Shown here in pieces: positions 54,337 through 63,907 of a stretch of 64,000 nucleotides of DNA (position 1 is the stretch's first letter; each line of letters opens with the position of its first letter). Location of the stretch: the NCBI RefSeq assembly GCF_026339935.1, contig NZ_JAPEPX010000001.1, forward strand, positions 1,346,501 through 1,410,500. The letters run 5' to 3'. The position numbers and the translations under genes were made by a program. The notes below the pieces were generated by a model, which saw only the letters and a program-made list of their open reading frames with translations, did no database searches and was not told the origin of the DNA. This stretch comes from Streptomyces sp. NBC_01551. Its GTDB lineage: Bacteria > Actinomycetota > Actinomycetes > Streptomycetales > Streptomycetaceae.

Positions 54337-56490
54337 TCAGGCGAGGCCCGCTTCCTTCATCTGTCGCAGCTCCTTCTTCAGCTCGCCCACCTCGTCCCGG
54401 ATCCGGGCGGCCACCTCGAACTGGAGCTCGGCCGCGGCGGCCCGCATCCGCTCGGTCATCTGCTCGATGAGCGATGCCAGTTCCTCGGCCGGCCGGTCGG
54501 TGAGCACCTCGGCGCCCTTGGCCCCCTTGCCGCCCTTGGCTCCCTTGCCCGCCTTCGCCTGGGTGGCCTTGCCGCCGAGCGCGGGCACCGCGGCCTTGGG
54601 GCCCTTGCCGTCCTTGCCCTGCCGGTACCCGGTCCCGAGCAGCTGCTCGGTGTCGAGCTCCTCGCGGGCGATGGTGGCCACGATGTCGTTGATCTTCTTG
54701 CGCAGCGGCTGCGGGTCGATCCCGTTGGCCGTGTTGTACGCGATCTGCTTCTCGCGGCGCCGATTGGTCTCGTCGATGGCCTTCTCCATCGCCGGGGTCA
54801 TCTTGTCCGCATACATGTGGACCTGGCCGGAGACGTTGCGCGCCGCGCGGCCGATGGTCTGGATCAGCGAGGTCCCGGAGCGCAGGAAGCCTTCCTTGTC
54901 CGCGTCGAGGATGGCCACCAGCGACACCTCGGGCAGGTCGAGGCCCTCGCGCAGCAGGTTGATGCCGACCAGGACGTCGTACTCGCCGGCCCGCAGCTCG
55001 CGCAGCAGCTCGATGCGGCGCAGGGTGTCCACGTCGCTGTGCAGGTAGCGGACCTGGATGCCGAGCTCCAGGAAGTAGTCGGTGAGGTCCTCGGCCATCT
55101 TCTTGGTGAGGGTGGTGACCAGGACCCGCTCGTCCTTCTCGACCCGCGCGCGGATCTCGTGCACCAGGTCGTCGATCTGACCCTCGGTCGGCTTGACCAC
55201 GACCTCGGGGTCGACGAGCCCGGTCGGGCGGATGATCTGCTCGACGAAACCGTCGCCGCGCGAGAGCTCGTACTTGCCGGGGGTGGCCGACAGATAGACC
55301 GTCTGGCCGATCCGCTCCTGGAACTCCTCCCACTTCAGCGGCCGGTTGTCGAGCGCCGACGGCAGCCGGAAGCCGTGGTCGACCAGGGTCCGCTTGCGCG
55401 AGGCGTCTCCCTCGTACATCGCGCCGATCTGCGGAACGGTGACATGCGACTCGTCGATGACTAGGAGGAAGTCCTCGGGGAAGTAGTCGATGAGGGTGTT
55501 GGGCGCGGAGCCCCGCTCACGGTCGTCCATGTGCAGCGAGTAGTTCTCGATACCGGAGCAGGAGCCGATCTGACGCATCATCTCCAGGTCGTACGTGGTG
55601 CGCATGCGCAGCCGCTGCGCCTCCAGCATCTTGCCCTGCTTCTCCAGCTCGGCCAGGCGCTCCGCCAGCTCGGCCTCGATGCCGGCGACCGCCTTCTCCA
55701 TGCGCTCGGGGCCGGCGACGTAGTGGCTGGCGGGGAAGACGTACAGCTCGCGGTCCTCGCTGATGACCTCGCCGGTCAGCGGGTGCAGGGTGGAGAGGGC
55801 CTCGATCTCGTCGCCGAACATCTCGATGCGGACGGCCAGTTCCTCGTAGACCGGGAAGATCTCGATGGTGTCGCCGCGCACGCGGAAGGTGCCCCGGGTG
55901 AAGGCCACGTCGTTGCGGGTGTACTGGATGTCGACGAAGCGGCGCAGCAGCTGGTCGCGGTCGATCTCCTCGCCCACCTTGAGGGCGACCATCCGGTCGA
56001 CGTACTCCTGCGGGGTGCCGAGGCCGTAGATGCAGGACACGGACGCGACGACGATGACGTCCCGCCGGGTCAGCAGCGAGTTGGTGGCGGAGTGGCGCAG
56101 CCGCTCCACCTCCTCGTTGATCGAGGAGTCCTTCTCGATGTAGGTGTCCGACTGCGGTACGTAGGCCTCGGGCTGGTAGTAGTCGTAGTACGAGACGAAG
56201 TACTCGACGGCGTTGTTCGGCAGCAGCTCGCGGAACTCGTTCGCCAGCTGGGCGGCGAGGGTCTTGTTCGGAGCCATCACCAGCGTGGGCCGCTGGAGCT
56301 TCTCGATCATCCACGCCGTGGTCGCCGACTTGCCGGTGCCGGTCGCACCCAGCAGTACGACGTCCTTCTCACCTGCACGGATGCGCTTCTCCAGCTCGGC
56401 GATGGCCGTCGGCTGGTCACCGCTGGGCTGGTAGGGGCTGACGACCTCGAAAGGCGCCACCGTGCGTTCGATCTTCGATACGGGCCGCAT
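54337..56490 (-). CDS. uvrB: Excinuclease ABC subunit B
   Basis: DNA-unwinding subunit of nucleotide excision repair. The 717-residue protein has the Walker [15 protein letters not shown] near residue 48, the [12 protein letters not shown] beta hairpin, the helicase motifs ([30 protein letters not shown]), and a C-terminal UVR domain ([20 protein letters not shown]) that binds UvrC. A 50-residue Lys/Gly/Ala linker lies before that domain. The start [11 protein letters not shown] is upstream of [14 protein letters not shown]. Confidence 0.97.
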   Translation of the reverse strand: MRPVSKIERTVAPFEVVSPYQPSGDQPTAIAELEKRIRAGEKDVVLLGATGTGKSATTAWMIEKLQRPTLVMAPNKTLAAQLANEFRELLPNNAVEYFVSYYDYYQPEAYVPQSDTYIEKDSSINEEVERLRHSATNSLLTRRDVIVVASVSCIYGLGTPQEYVDRMVALKVGEEIDRDQLLRRFVDIQYTRNDVAFTRGTFRVRGDTIEIFPVYEELAVRIEMFGDEIEALSTLHPLTGEVISEDRELYVFPASHYVAGPERMEKAVAGIEAELAERLAELEKQGKMLEAQRLRMRTTYDLEMMRQIGSCSGIENYSLHMDDRERGSAPNTLIDYFPEDFLLVIDESHVTVPQIGAMYEGDASRKRTLVDHGFRLPSALDNRPLKWEEFQERIGQTVYLSATPGKYELSRGDGFVEQIIRPTGLVDPEVVVKPTEGQIDDLVHEIRARVEKDERVLVTTLTKKMAEDLTDYFLELGIQVRYLHSDVDTLRRIELLRELRAGEYDVLVGINLLREGLDLPEVSLVAILDADKEGFLRSGTSLIQTIGRAARNVSGQVHMYADKMTPAMEKAIDETNRRREKQIAYNTANGIDPQPLRKKINDIVATIAREELDTEQLLGTGYRQGKDGKGPKAAVPALGGKATQAKAGKGAKGGKGAKGAEVLTDRPAEELASLIEQMTERMRAAAAELQFEVAARIRDEVGELKKELRQMKEAGLA

Positions 56491-56762
56491 GACTCAACCG
56501 TACGACCCCCCACTGACACTCACGCATCCCCGCCGCTCCCCGCGGGTCCCCGGGGTCCGCGCGCAACGCCACGCCGACGGTCCGGTTCGCGGAGCCATGG
56601 TCCGTTTGTCGTAGTTCGGTGGCGGCTCGGTGATCTTCAACCCCATGATCGCCATGAGATATCCGCATGAAGTACGCCCCGTGAAAGTGCATCGCCGCAA
56701 CGTCTGCCGTTCCGCGCCCGCTTGGGGCGGGGAACAGGGCTCACGACCCGAGGAGAACGCAC

Positions 56763-57677
56763 ATGTACGTCCGACCCGCCGCCGCGGCCGCAGCCGCGTT
56801 CCTGGGCTTCACCCTCACCGTGCTGGGCGGGACGGCCTCGTGCGCCGCCTCCGGTCCGGCCCCCGGTCCGCGCGCCGCCCCCGGTCCGGTGGGGTTCTCG
56901 ACCCCCGTCGTGTACGCCCACCGGGGGGCTTCGGCGTACGCCCCGGAGAACACCCTGGAGGCGATCGACCTCGCGATGCGGCTCGGCTTCGACTGGGTCG
57001 AGAACGACGTCCAGCGCACCCGGGACGGCGTGCTGGTGGTGGTCCACGACGACACCCTCAACCGTACGACCGACGTCGAGCAGCGCTACCCGAACCGCAA
57101 GCCCTGGAAGGTCAAGGACTTCACGGCGGAGGAGATCGCCGGGCTGGACGCGGGCAGCTGGTTCTCCGAGGAGTTCGCGGGCGCCCGCATCCCGACGCTG
57201 CGGGAGTACCTCGCCCGGGTGCAGCGCAACCAGCAGCGGCTGCTGCTGGAGATCAAGAAGCCCGAGCTCTACCCCGGGATCGAGCGCGAGACCCTGAAGG
57301 TGCTGGACGAGACCGGCTGGCTCGACGAGCGCCACGTGGCGAGCCGGCTGGTCGTGCAGAGCTTCAGCGCCGATTCCGTACGGATCGTGCACGACCTGCG
57401 CCCGGACCTCGTGACGGCGTTCCTCGGCACCCCGACGGTGGCCGACCTCCCGCAGTACGCCCGCTTCACGGACCGGATCAACCCCTGGCACACCACCATC
57501 TCGGCCGACTACGTCGCCGCGGTGCACAACCTGCTGGGCGCCCACGGCAAGGCCATGGAGGTGGACACCTGGATCGTGGACGACCCGGCGACCGCGCGGA
57601 AGGTTCAGGAGATGGGGGTCGACGGAATCATCAGCAACGCCCCGGACGTCGTACGGGAGGCGATCGGCGGGTACTGA
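56763..57677 (+). CDS. Glycerophosphodiester phosphodiesterase, exported
   Basis: A 304-residue GDPD. The signal segment (AAAAAAAFLGFTLTVLGGTA) ends in SCA, a possible lipobox. YAHRGASAYAPENT has the catalytic His and Glu; ENDVQRTRDGVLVVVHDDTL carries the second His and the metal ligands; LLLEIKKPELYPG and VDTWIVDDPATA complete the TIM barrel. It releases glycerol 3-phosphate from phospholipid headgroups outside the cell. The start has GAGGAGAACGC. Confidence 0.9.
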   Translation: MYVRPAAAAAAAFLGFTLTVLGGTASCAASGPAPGPRAAPGPVGFSTPVVYAHRGASAYAPENTLEAIDLAMRLGFDWVENDVQRTRDGVLVVVHDDTLNRTTDVEQRYPNRKPWKVKDFTAEEIAGLDAGSWFSEEFAGARIPTLREYLARVQRNQQRLLLEIKKPELYPGIERETLKVLDETGWLDERHVASRLVVQSFSADSVRIVHDLRPDLVTAFLGTPTVADLPQYARFTDRINPWHTTISADYVAAVHNLLGAHGKAMEVDTWIVDDPATARKVQEMGVDGIISNAPDVVREAIGGY

Positions 57678-57752
57678 GCGCCGGGCGACCGGGCGCGCCG
57701 GCGCGGGGGTGGGCGGGCGGGTGATGTCAGTGGGGCGCCGTACCGTGGAGGC

Positions 57753-58316
57753 GTGGACAGCACCGAGCGGCCCCGCGGGCCGCGCCTCGAATGGACCGTC
57801 GTCGCCAGCGACATCGGTCCCCTGCTCCTGGCCGCGACCCCCGAGGGCCTGGTCCGGGTCGAGTTCCATGCCGCCCCGGACCGGGTCGACAAGATGATCG
57901 GCTCGCTCGTCTCCCGGCTCGGCGCCGACGCCTGGCGGCCGCCGCCGGGCGAGGAGGTGCTGCTGGCCGAGCCGATACGTCAGCTGACCGCGTACTTCGC
58001 CGGATCGCTGCGCCGTTTCGACCTGCCCCTGGACTGGCGGCTCAGCTCCGGCTTCAACCGCCAGGTACTCCTGGAGCTGGACCGCTCCGTGCCCTACGGC
58101 GCGGTCGTCGGGTACGGGGAGCTGGCCGCCCGCGTCGGTCAGCCCGGCGCGGCCCAGGCGGTGGGCAACGCCATGGGGTCGAACCCGCTGCCGTTGGTGG
58201 TCGCCTGCCACCGGGTCGTGGAGAACGACGGCGGCATCGGGGGCTTCGGCGGCGGCGTCGAGACCAAACGCCGGCTACTGGCGCTGGAGGGCGTCCTCCC
58301 CGAGCCCCTGTTCTGA
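57753..58316 (+). CDS. ogt: Methylated-DNA-[protein]-cysteine S-methyltransferase
   Basis: A 187-residue suicide repair protein that moves methyl groups from O6-methylguanine to its own Cys. The C-terminal domain has YGELAARVGQPGAAQAVGNA, NPLPLVVACHRVVENDGG, and GGVETKRRLLALE. The active Cys stands in ACHRV where the family most often has PCHRV, so the motif's Pro is replaced by Ala. GTG start with upstream GGAGGC. Start region MDSTERPRG. Confidence 0.88.
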   Translation: MDSTERPRGPRLEWTVVASDIGPLLLAATPEGLVRVEFHAAPDRVDKMIGSLVSRLGADAWRPPPGEEVLLAEPIRQLTAYFAGSLRRFDLPLDWRLSSGFNRQVLLELDRSVPYGAVVGYGELAARVGQPGAAQAVGNAMGSNPLPLVVACHRVVENDGGIGGFGGGVETKRRLLALEGVLPEPLF

Positions 58317-58373
58317 CCTCCGACGGGACACTCGCCGCCACCGCGACCCGCGGCGGACATCGGGTGCTGCCGC

Positions 58374-58620
58374 AGCACATGGGGGCGCCACCTTGCCGCT
58401 CCGCTCCGAGGCGCCCACCCCGGTCCCCCACGGCATGCGGCGGCGCCACCGCGACGGCTCGGCCCGGGTCCGACACCCGGCTCCGCCGCGGCATGCGGGG
58501 GCGCCACCGCGCCGGCTCGGTCCGGGGCCGACACCCGGTTCCGCCGCGGCATGCGGGGCGGCACCGCGTCGCTTCGGTCCGGGGTGGATACCCGGTTCCG
58601 CCGTGCGGTGCGGGGTGCGA
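58374..58620. repeat. 58-bp tandem repeats in an intergenic gap
   Basis: In the 388-bp gap after ogt, GGCATGCGG recurs at 58432, 58490 and 58548 (58 bp apart). The unit is GGCATGCGG-GGCGCCACCGCG-N-CGGCTCGG followed by CCGGG and GACACCCGG. A weaker unit begins near 58374 and another near 58603. The period is not a multiple of three and no frame is protein-like. No gene is seen in 58317-58704. Confidence 0.7.
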
Positions 58621-58704
58621 CACTGCGCCGGTGACCACTCCTGCCGCCCCTCACGGCGCCACCGCGTCCGCACCCCGCCTCCCGCTCCGGCCAGGAGCCC
58701 GGGC

Positions 58705-59991
58705 GTGACCGCCACGCCGGGCACCGACCGCCCGGTTCCGCCGGTCGACCGGGCGGCGCTGCCGCGGCTCCAGCGGCGCACCACCACGGTGCTGATCGCC
58801 AGCCAGATGCTGGGCGGCCTCGGCGTGCCCATCAGCATCGCCCTCGCCCCGGTCCTGGCGACCGAGGTCAGCGGCACCGAGGCACTGTCCGGCTTCGCCT
58901 CCACCGCCGCGGTGATCGGCACCGCCCTGGTCTCGCTGCCGCTGGCCGCGCTGATGACCGCGCGCGGGCGCCGGCCCGGGCTGGTCGTGGCCTACGCGAT
59001 CGGCGCGGCGGGCGCCGCCATGGTCGTCCTCGCCGCCGCGATCAAGAGCTTCCCGCTGCTGATGCTCGGCATGGCCTGCTTCGGAGCCGCCTCCTCCGCC
59101 AACCTCCAGGCCCGGTTCGCGGCCGCCGACCTCGCCGCCCCGGACCGCCGGGCCCGGGCGATCTCGGTCGTCGTCTGGGCCTCCACCATCGGCGCGGTGC
59201 TCGGCCCGAACCTCTCCGCCCCCGCCAGCCGCAGCTTCGCCGGCACCTCCATACCCGAGACGGCGGGCCCCTTCGTCTGGGCCGGAGCCGTCTTCGTCCT
59301 CACCGGCACGCTGCTCGGCGTACTCCTGCGCCCGGACCCGCTGCTGACGGCCCGGGCGCTGGCCGCGCCCGAGGAGCAGACCCGCGCGGGCCGTTCGCTG
59401 CGCGCCGGGTTCGCCGCCGTCAAGGCCTCGCCGCGGGCCCGGCTGGCACTGGTCACCGTCGCGGTGTCCCACACCGCCATGGTCTCGATCATGGTGATGA
59501 CCCCGGTGGACCTCAGCCACCACGGCGCCGGGCTTGAGCTCATCGGCCTGGTGATCAGCGGTCACATCGCCGGCATGTTCGCCTTCTCCCCGGTCATGGG
59601 GTGGCTCGCCGACCGCCTCGGCCGCCTGTCGGTGATCGGCCTGGCCGCCGGGCTGCTGTCTGTCGCCGCCCTGCTCGCCGGCACCGCCGGAGCGAGCCAC
59701 GGCCAGAGCGCACTCGGCCTGTTCCTGCTCGGCCTGGGCTGGTCCGCCGGCATGGTCTCCGGTTCGGCGCTGCTGACCGACTCGGTGCCGCAGCCCGCGC
59801 GGGCCGCCGTACAGGGCCTGAGCGACCTCACGATGAACACGGCGGCGGGCGTGGGCGGCGCGGCCGCCGGCCTGGTCATGTCCCAGGCGGGGTACGGCTG
59901 GCTGAACGCCATCGGGGCGGCCCTGCTGCTGCCGATGGCCGCGCTCGCCCTGTTCACCGCGCGCCGGCACCCGGCGCCCGCGAAGGCGTAG
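58705..59991 (+). CDS. MFS transporter (drug/metabolite efflux type)
   Basis: A 428-residue protein with 12 likely helices. It has MTARGRRPGLVVAYAIGAAG after helix 2, GWLADRLGRLSVIGLAAGLL in the second half, and QGLSDLTMNTAAGVGGAAAG. It belongs to the general MFS efflux type; substrate unknown. The GTG at 58705 was chosen because AGGAG lies 8 nt upstream. It is followed by the convergent cupin gene after 15 bp. Confidence 0.8.
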   Translation: MTATPGTDRPVPPVDRAALPRLQRRTTTVLIASQMLGGLGVPISIALAPVLATEVSGTEALSGFASTAAVIGTALVSLPLAALMTARGRRPGLVVAYAIGAAGAAMVVLAAAIKSFPLLMLGMACFGAASSANLQARFAAADLAAPDRRARAISVVVWASTIGAVLGPNLSAPASRSFAGTSIPETAGPFVWAGAVFVLTGTLLGVLLRPDPLLTARALAAPEEQTRAGRSLRAGFAAVKASPRARLALVTVAVSHTAMVSIMVMTPVDLSHHGAGLELIGLVISGHIAGMFAFSPVMGWLADRLGRLSVIGLAAGLLSVAALLAGTAGASHGQSALGLFLLGLGWSAGMVSGSALLTDSVPQPARAAVQGLSDLTMNTAAGVGGAAAGLVMSQAGYGWLNAIGAALLLPMAALALFTARRHPAPAKA

Positions 59992-60006
59992 GCGTAGGAC
60001 CGGTCG

Positions 60007-60393
60007 TCAGTAGCTGATGTGATAGGCCTTGCGGAGCGTCTCGTGGACGGTCCAGGTGGTCTTGTCGCCCTCGCGGAGCACGCACGCGGAGCCGGGGCCG
60101 ACCTCCAGCGTCGGGCCGCCCTCCACCTCGATGGTGGCGCGGCCGCTGACGACCACGAACAGCTCGTTGGCCTCGGTGTCGGTGACCACGCCCGGGGTGA
60201 TCTGCCAGATCCCGCGCACCTGCGAGCCGTCCTCGGCCTCCCACAGCACCTTGCCCGTCACCACGGGATCGCCGGAGACGATCTGCGCCGGGTCGAGCTC
60301 CTCGACCTCCAGGTCCGTGTCCGGGACGTCCGGTACCGAGACGGCGAAGGAGGCGGGGGCGGAGGCGGACGCGGTGTGATCACTGGTGCTCAT
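60007..60393 (-). CDS. Cupin-domain protein
   Basis: A 128-residue single cupin. The first 45 residues are a flexible acidic head. The barrel has KVLWEAEDGSQVRGIWQITP, NELFVVVSGRATIEVEGGPT and GPGSACVLREGDKTTWTVHE, a typical cupin_3-like pattern. ANELF rather than HxH at the usual metal motif suggests weak or altered metal binding. ATG start. It may share a message with the broken methyltransferase gene upstream. Confidence 0.8.
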   Translation of the reverse strand: MSTSDHTASASAPASFAVSVPDVPDTDLEVEELDPAQIVSGDPVVTGKVLWEAEDGSQVRGIWQITPGVVTDTEANELFVVVSGRATIEVEGGPTLEVGPGSACVLREGDKTTWTVHETLRKAYHISY

Positions 60394-60404
60394 GGCGCGC
60401 CAGC

Positions 60405-61036
60405 CTAATCCGGCCGGGCCGCCCGGCGCGGTGACCAGAGCGTCCAGGTTCGGCCGGGCGGACGAGTCACCTTGTCCAGCCCTCCCCGCCCGAGGCGGCG
60501 GGCGCCGAGGACCGGCTGGTGGAACCCGGTGTCCGAGGAGGGGTGCCAGCGCGTCGCCTCGAACCCGGCCTGCCGGGCGTACTCCGCCGTCTCCTCCTCG
60601 GGCAGCGCCCGGTAGGTGGCGCGTGACGTCGTCGTCCGCCACGTGTCCCCCGTGGGCAGCAGCTGGAAGAGCTCCAGGTCGTAGCGCTCGCCGTCCTCGT
60701 GCCCCAGCTGGAAGGTGATGGTCCGCCCGTCCGGGCCGGTGCGCACGTGCGGGGCTTCGCTCCGCGGCCGGGCCCGGCGCAGTTCTCCGTACGGGCGGGT
60801 GGAGATCAGCAGTACGCCGCCGGGGCGCAGCACCCGCCGGGTTTCGGCCAGCGCGGCGCGGACGTCCTCGGCGGTCAGGAGGTGCGGGAGGGCGTTGTCG
60901 GCGCAGACGACGGCGTCGAAGGCCTCGTCCCGGAAAGGCAGGGCCCGCATGTCCGCCGCCCCGGCCGGCAGTCCCAGTCCGCGTACATGAGGTCGTACCG
61001 GTCTGCCAGCCCGTCGTAGAAGCCCTGCGTGTTCAT
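60405..61036 (-). pseudogene. SAM-dependent methyltransferase, internally deleted and frameshifted
   Basis: The N-terminus MNTQGFYDGLADRYDLMYAD is in one frame from 61036. After WDW the frame that continues with AADMRALPFRDEAFDAVVCA, LAETRRVLRPGGVLLISTRP and WTLWSPRR is shifted. The missing part, about 60 residues, would hold the SAM-binding motif I. The segment from 60405 to about 60960 reads well in one frame, so the break is at about 60,965-60,985. It is most likely a decayed gene; a sequencing gap is possible but the deletion is large. Confidence 0.65.
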
Positions 61037-61106
61037 GGGGGAACGGTACTCGGACAGGTTGTGACGGGTGGGGCTGGAGGGAGTTTGGGGGCGTGAATTC
61101 CGTGCC

Positions 61107-62063
61107 ATGGATGGGGACATGCCACAGCACACAGCATCCGAGCCCCTGTCCGAAGTGCCGGTCCTGTCAGAGGAGGTGCGCGAGGCGCTCGCCCGGAACC
61201 GGCCCGTCGTGGCCCTGGAGTCGACGATCATCGCGCACGGCCTGCCGCGTCCCCGGAATCTGGCGGTGGGCCTGGAACTGGAGGCGCTGGTCCGGTCGGA
61301 AGGCGCCGTTCCGGCGACGATCGCTGTCGTGGACGGGGTCGCGTACGCGGGCCTCGACAAGGAGCAGCTGGAGCGGATCGCGGGCGGCGAGGGCGTACGC
61401 AAGCTCGGCCACCGGGACCTGGCGCCCGCGCTCGCGACCGGCGCGACCGGCGCGACGACGGTGTCCGCGACGGCGTTCCTGGCCGCGCGGGCGGGGCTGC
61501 GGGTGTTCGCGACGGGCGGGCTGGGCGGCGTACACCGGGAGTACGCGCACACGCAGGACGAGTCGGCGGATCTGGCGCTGCTGGCGCGGACGCGGATCAC
61601 GGTGGTGTGCGCGGGGGTGAAGTCGATCCTGGACGTGCCGGCCACGCTGCAGCGGCTGGAGACGCTGGGGGTCGGCGTGCTGGGCTACGGGACGGAACGT
61701 TTCCCCGGGTTCTACCTGGCCAGTTCCGGCGAGCCGGTGGACTGGACCGTGCACCGCCCGGAGGAGGTCGCGGCGGTGATGGCCGCCCAGGACGCGCTGG
61801 GCGGAGGGGAGTCGGCGCTGCTGGTGGCCAATCCGGTCGCGGAGGCGGAGCAGTTGAATCCGGAGCTGCACGACCGGGTACTGGCCGAGGCCCTGGCCGA
61901 GTGCCACGAGCGCGGGATCGCGGGACAGGCGGTGACCCCGTTCCTGCTGGGGTACCTGGTACGGGCGACCGGCGGGGCCTCGCTGGAGGCCAACCTGGCG
62001 GCGGTACGGGGCAACGTGCGGCTCGGGGCCCGGATCGCGGGGGCCTGGACGGCCCGGCTGTGA
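61107..62063 (+). CDS. psuG: Pseudouridine-5'-phosphate glycosidase
   Basis: A 318-residue enzyme that splits pseudouridine 5'-phosphate to uracil and ribose 5-phosphate. VVALESTIIAHGLPRPRN is the family N-terminal signature; VRKLGHRDLAPALATGATGA, FATGGLGGVHR, VVCAGVKSILDVPATLQRLE and LVANPVAEAEQ follow in order. MDGDMPQ was taken as start; an ATG 12 bp later is possible. Its stop overlaps the start of the PfkB kinase, the usual psuG-psuK order. Confidence 0.93.
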   Translation: MDGDMPQHTASEPLSEVPVLSEEVREALARNRPVVALESTIIAHGLPRPRNLAVGLELEALVRSEGAVPATIAVVDGVAYAGLDKEQLERIAGGEGVRKLGHRDLAPALATGATGATTVSATAFLAARAGLRVFATGGLGGVHREYAHTQDESADLALLARTRITVVCAGVKSILDVPATLQRLETLGVGVLGYGTERFPGFYLASSGEPVDWTVHRPEEVAAVMAAQDALGGGESALLVANPVAEAEQLNPELHDRVLAEALAECHERGIAGQAVTPFLLGYLVRATGGASLEANLAAVRGNVRLGARIAGAWTARL

Positions 62064-62971
62064 CGGGGGCGGGGGCCGGGGCGGGGGCGCTGCTCGTCGT
62101 CGGGGACGTGGTGACCGATGTGGTGGCGGTGCACCCGGAGCCGCTGGCCCCGGCCACCGACACGGCGGCCCGGATCCGCACCCTGCCCGGCGGCGCGGGG
62201 GCCAACGCGGCCTGCTGGGCGGCGTGCGCGGGCGCGCCGGAGGTACGCCTCCTCGCGCGGGTGGGTGCCGAATCGGCCCGGTGGCACGAGCGGGCCCTGG
62301 TGGACGCGGGGGTGCGGCCCCGGCTGGTGATCGACCCGGTCGAGCCGACGGGGACGGTGGTGGCGCTGGTCGGCAAGGACACGGAGCGGACGTTCCTGAC
62401 CGACAGCGGGGCCGCGCTGCGGCTGTGCCCCGACGACTGGGCGCCGGCCCTGCTGGACGGGGCGGCCCATCTGCACCTGTCCGGCTACCTGTTCTTCGCC
62501 GACACCAGCCGGGAGCTGGCCCTGGTGGCGCTGCGGGCGGCGCGGGCCCGGGGGGTGCCGGTGAGCGTGGATCCGGCCTCGGCCGGGTTCCTGCTCACGC
62601 TGGGGCCGCGGCGGTTCCTCGATGCCGTGGCGGGGGTCGACGTACTGCTGCCCAACGAGGACGAGGCCCGGCTGCTGGCCGGGCTGCCCGAGCGGTCCGG
62701 TGCGGCCAGGGCGGCGGTGGAGCTGAGCCGGCGGGTGCCGCTGGTGGTGGTCACGCTGGGCGCGGCCGGGGCGCTGGTGGCCGAGGCGGGGCGGATCACC
62801 GCCGAGGTCGCCGGGGAGGCGGTGCGGGCGGTGGACTCCACGGGCGCGGGCGACGCGTTCACCGGCGGGTTCCTCGCGGCCCGGCTCGCGGGCGCGGACC
62901 CGGCGCAGGCCGCCCGGGCGGGCTGCCGGACGGCCGCGATGGCGGTCACCCGGCTGGGCGGGCGACCGTAG
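62060..62971 (+). CDS. PfkB-family kinase, probable pseudouridine kinase
   Basis: A 303-residue ribokinase-fold enzyme. LLVVGDVVTDVVAVHPEPLA, LPGGAGANAACWAA, VSVDPASAGF and VDSTGAGDAFTGGFLAARLA mark the family. GTG start overlaps the psuG stop (GTGA), so the two are translationally coupled. In this context it should phosphorylate pseudouridine for PsuG; substrate is inferred from the neighbour. Confidence 0.82.
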   Translation: MTGAGAGAGALLVVGDVVTDVVAVHPEPLAPATDTAARIRTLPGGAGANAACWAACAGAPEVRLLARVGAESARWHERALVDAGVRPRLVIDPVEPTGTVVALVGKDTERTFLTDSGAALRLCPDDWAPALLDGAAHLHLSGYLFFADTSRELALVALRAARARGVPVSVDPASAGFLLTLGPRRFLDAVAGVDVLLPNEDEARLLAGLPERSGAARAAVELSRRVPLVVVTLGAAGALVAEAGRITAEVAGEAVRAVDSTGAGDAFTGGFLAARLAGADPAQAARAGCRTAAMAVTRLGGRP

Positions 62972-63004
62972 CGGCCGTACCGGGGCCGGAGGCGACGGGC
63001 GGGC

Positions 63005-63679
63005 TCAGAGCGTGTACTCCTCCTGGTCGAGGGTGGTGATCACGCCCTTGCCGTCGAGGTGGTAGCGGAAGACCAGGCCCTTGTTCGGGTGGCTTTCCAG
63101 CCACGAGGTGAGCTCGTGCAGGGTGATCGGCTTGCTCACCGGGCTCGCGACGATCGGGGTGACCGCGGTGATCTTGGCGTCCTCGGCGATCGGGAGGAAG
63201 GTCTCGACGCCGACCGTCTCGAAGGGGGTGGCGCCGCCCGCGACGGCGCAGCCCCAGTTGCCGTGCTTGACGATCAGGCTGTGGAAGCCGCCTTCGGGGG
63301 TGTAGCGGTAGACGGCGATCTCGTCGGGCGAGATCGGCATCTTGTGGTCGCAGGTGGGGCCGGGCGCGGGCGGCTTCGGCTTGCCCGGCGTCGCGGCGGT
63401 CGGGGTGGCCGTCGGGGCCGGCTTCTTCGTGGCGGTCGCCGACCCGGAGGGCGTCGCTGCGGCGGCGGGCGCCGAGGGGGCGGCCGAGGCCGCCGGGGTG
63501 GCCGGGCTCCCGCCGGGGCTCGCACCCGCGGCTCCAGCGCCGCCGCCGTTGCCGGTGCCGTCCCCGTCCCCGTTGCAGGCCGTGAGGGCCAGGGCCCCGC
63601 ACAGCGCCAGCGCGGCGGCGCAAGCCTGCCGCCGCCGCAAGCGTCTGCGACCCCGAACCGACGTGCCGTCTGCGCGCAT
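63005..63679 (-). CDS. Exported lipoprotein, unknown function
   Basis: A 224-residue lipoprotein. After an Arg-rich start (SVRGRRRLRRRQ) the lipobox reads LALTACN. A 75-residue Ala/Pro/Thr/Ser-rich linker follows, likely spanning the wall, and a C-terminal domain of about 120 residues with CDHKMPISPDEIAVYRYTPE and NKGLVFRYHLDGKGVITTLD. Two Cys could form a disulfide. GGGAG precedes MRADGTS. No family recognised. Confidence 0.7.
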   Translation of the reverse strand: MRADGTSVRGRRRLRRRQACAAALALCGALALTACNGDGDGTGNGGGAGAAGASPGGSPATPAASAAPSAPAAAATPSGSATATKKPAPTATPTAATPGKPKPPAPGPTCDHKMPISPDEIAVYRYTPEGGFHSLIVKHGNWGCAVAGGATPFETVGVETFLPIAEDAKITAVTPIVASPVSKPITLHELTSWLESHPNKGLVFRYHLDGKGVITTLDQEEYTL

Positions 63680-63847
63680 TGCCGTCTCCCTCTGCCAAGG
63701 CGCCACCGGTGGCCGCCGTCGAAGCGTGGCCTCAACGTAGCGCCGGGTATCGGCCACGACGATGGCCGGATCCGGTTCGTCACCGAGCCGGGATGCCGCT
63801 GTTGCGGATCCCGGACGTCCGTGACCCGGCGGGGGTTCGAGGGGGCG

Positions 63848-63907
63848 GCCGGGCAGGCCCGTCCAGGCCGGGGTTCAGCCGGGCAGGCCCGTCCAGGCCG
63901 GGTGGCG
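63848..63907. repeat. Two 30-bp tandem repeats at a gene end
   Basis: GCCGGGCAGGCCCGTCCAGG begins at 63848 and 63878, two adjacent 30-bp units. The right unit encodes the C-terminal residues of the leftward gene and its stop; the left unit is non-coding. Confidence 0.6.

Noticed and set aside
58374..58620. CRISPR array at the 58-bp repeats
   Set aside because: The whole unit is conserved and no variable spacer is present.
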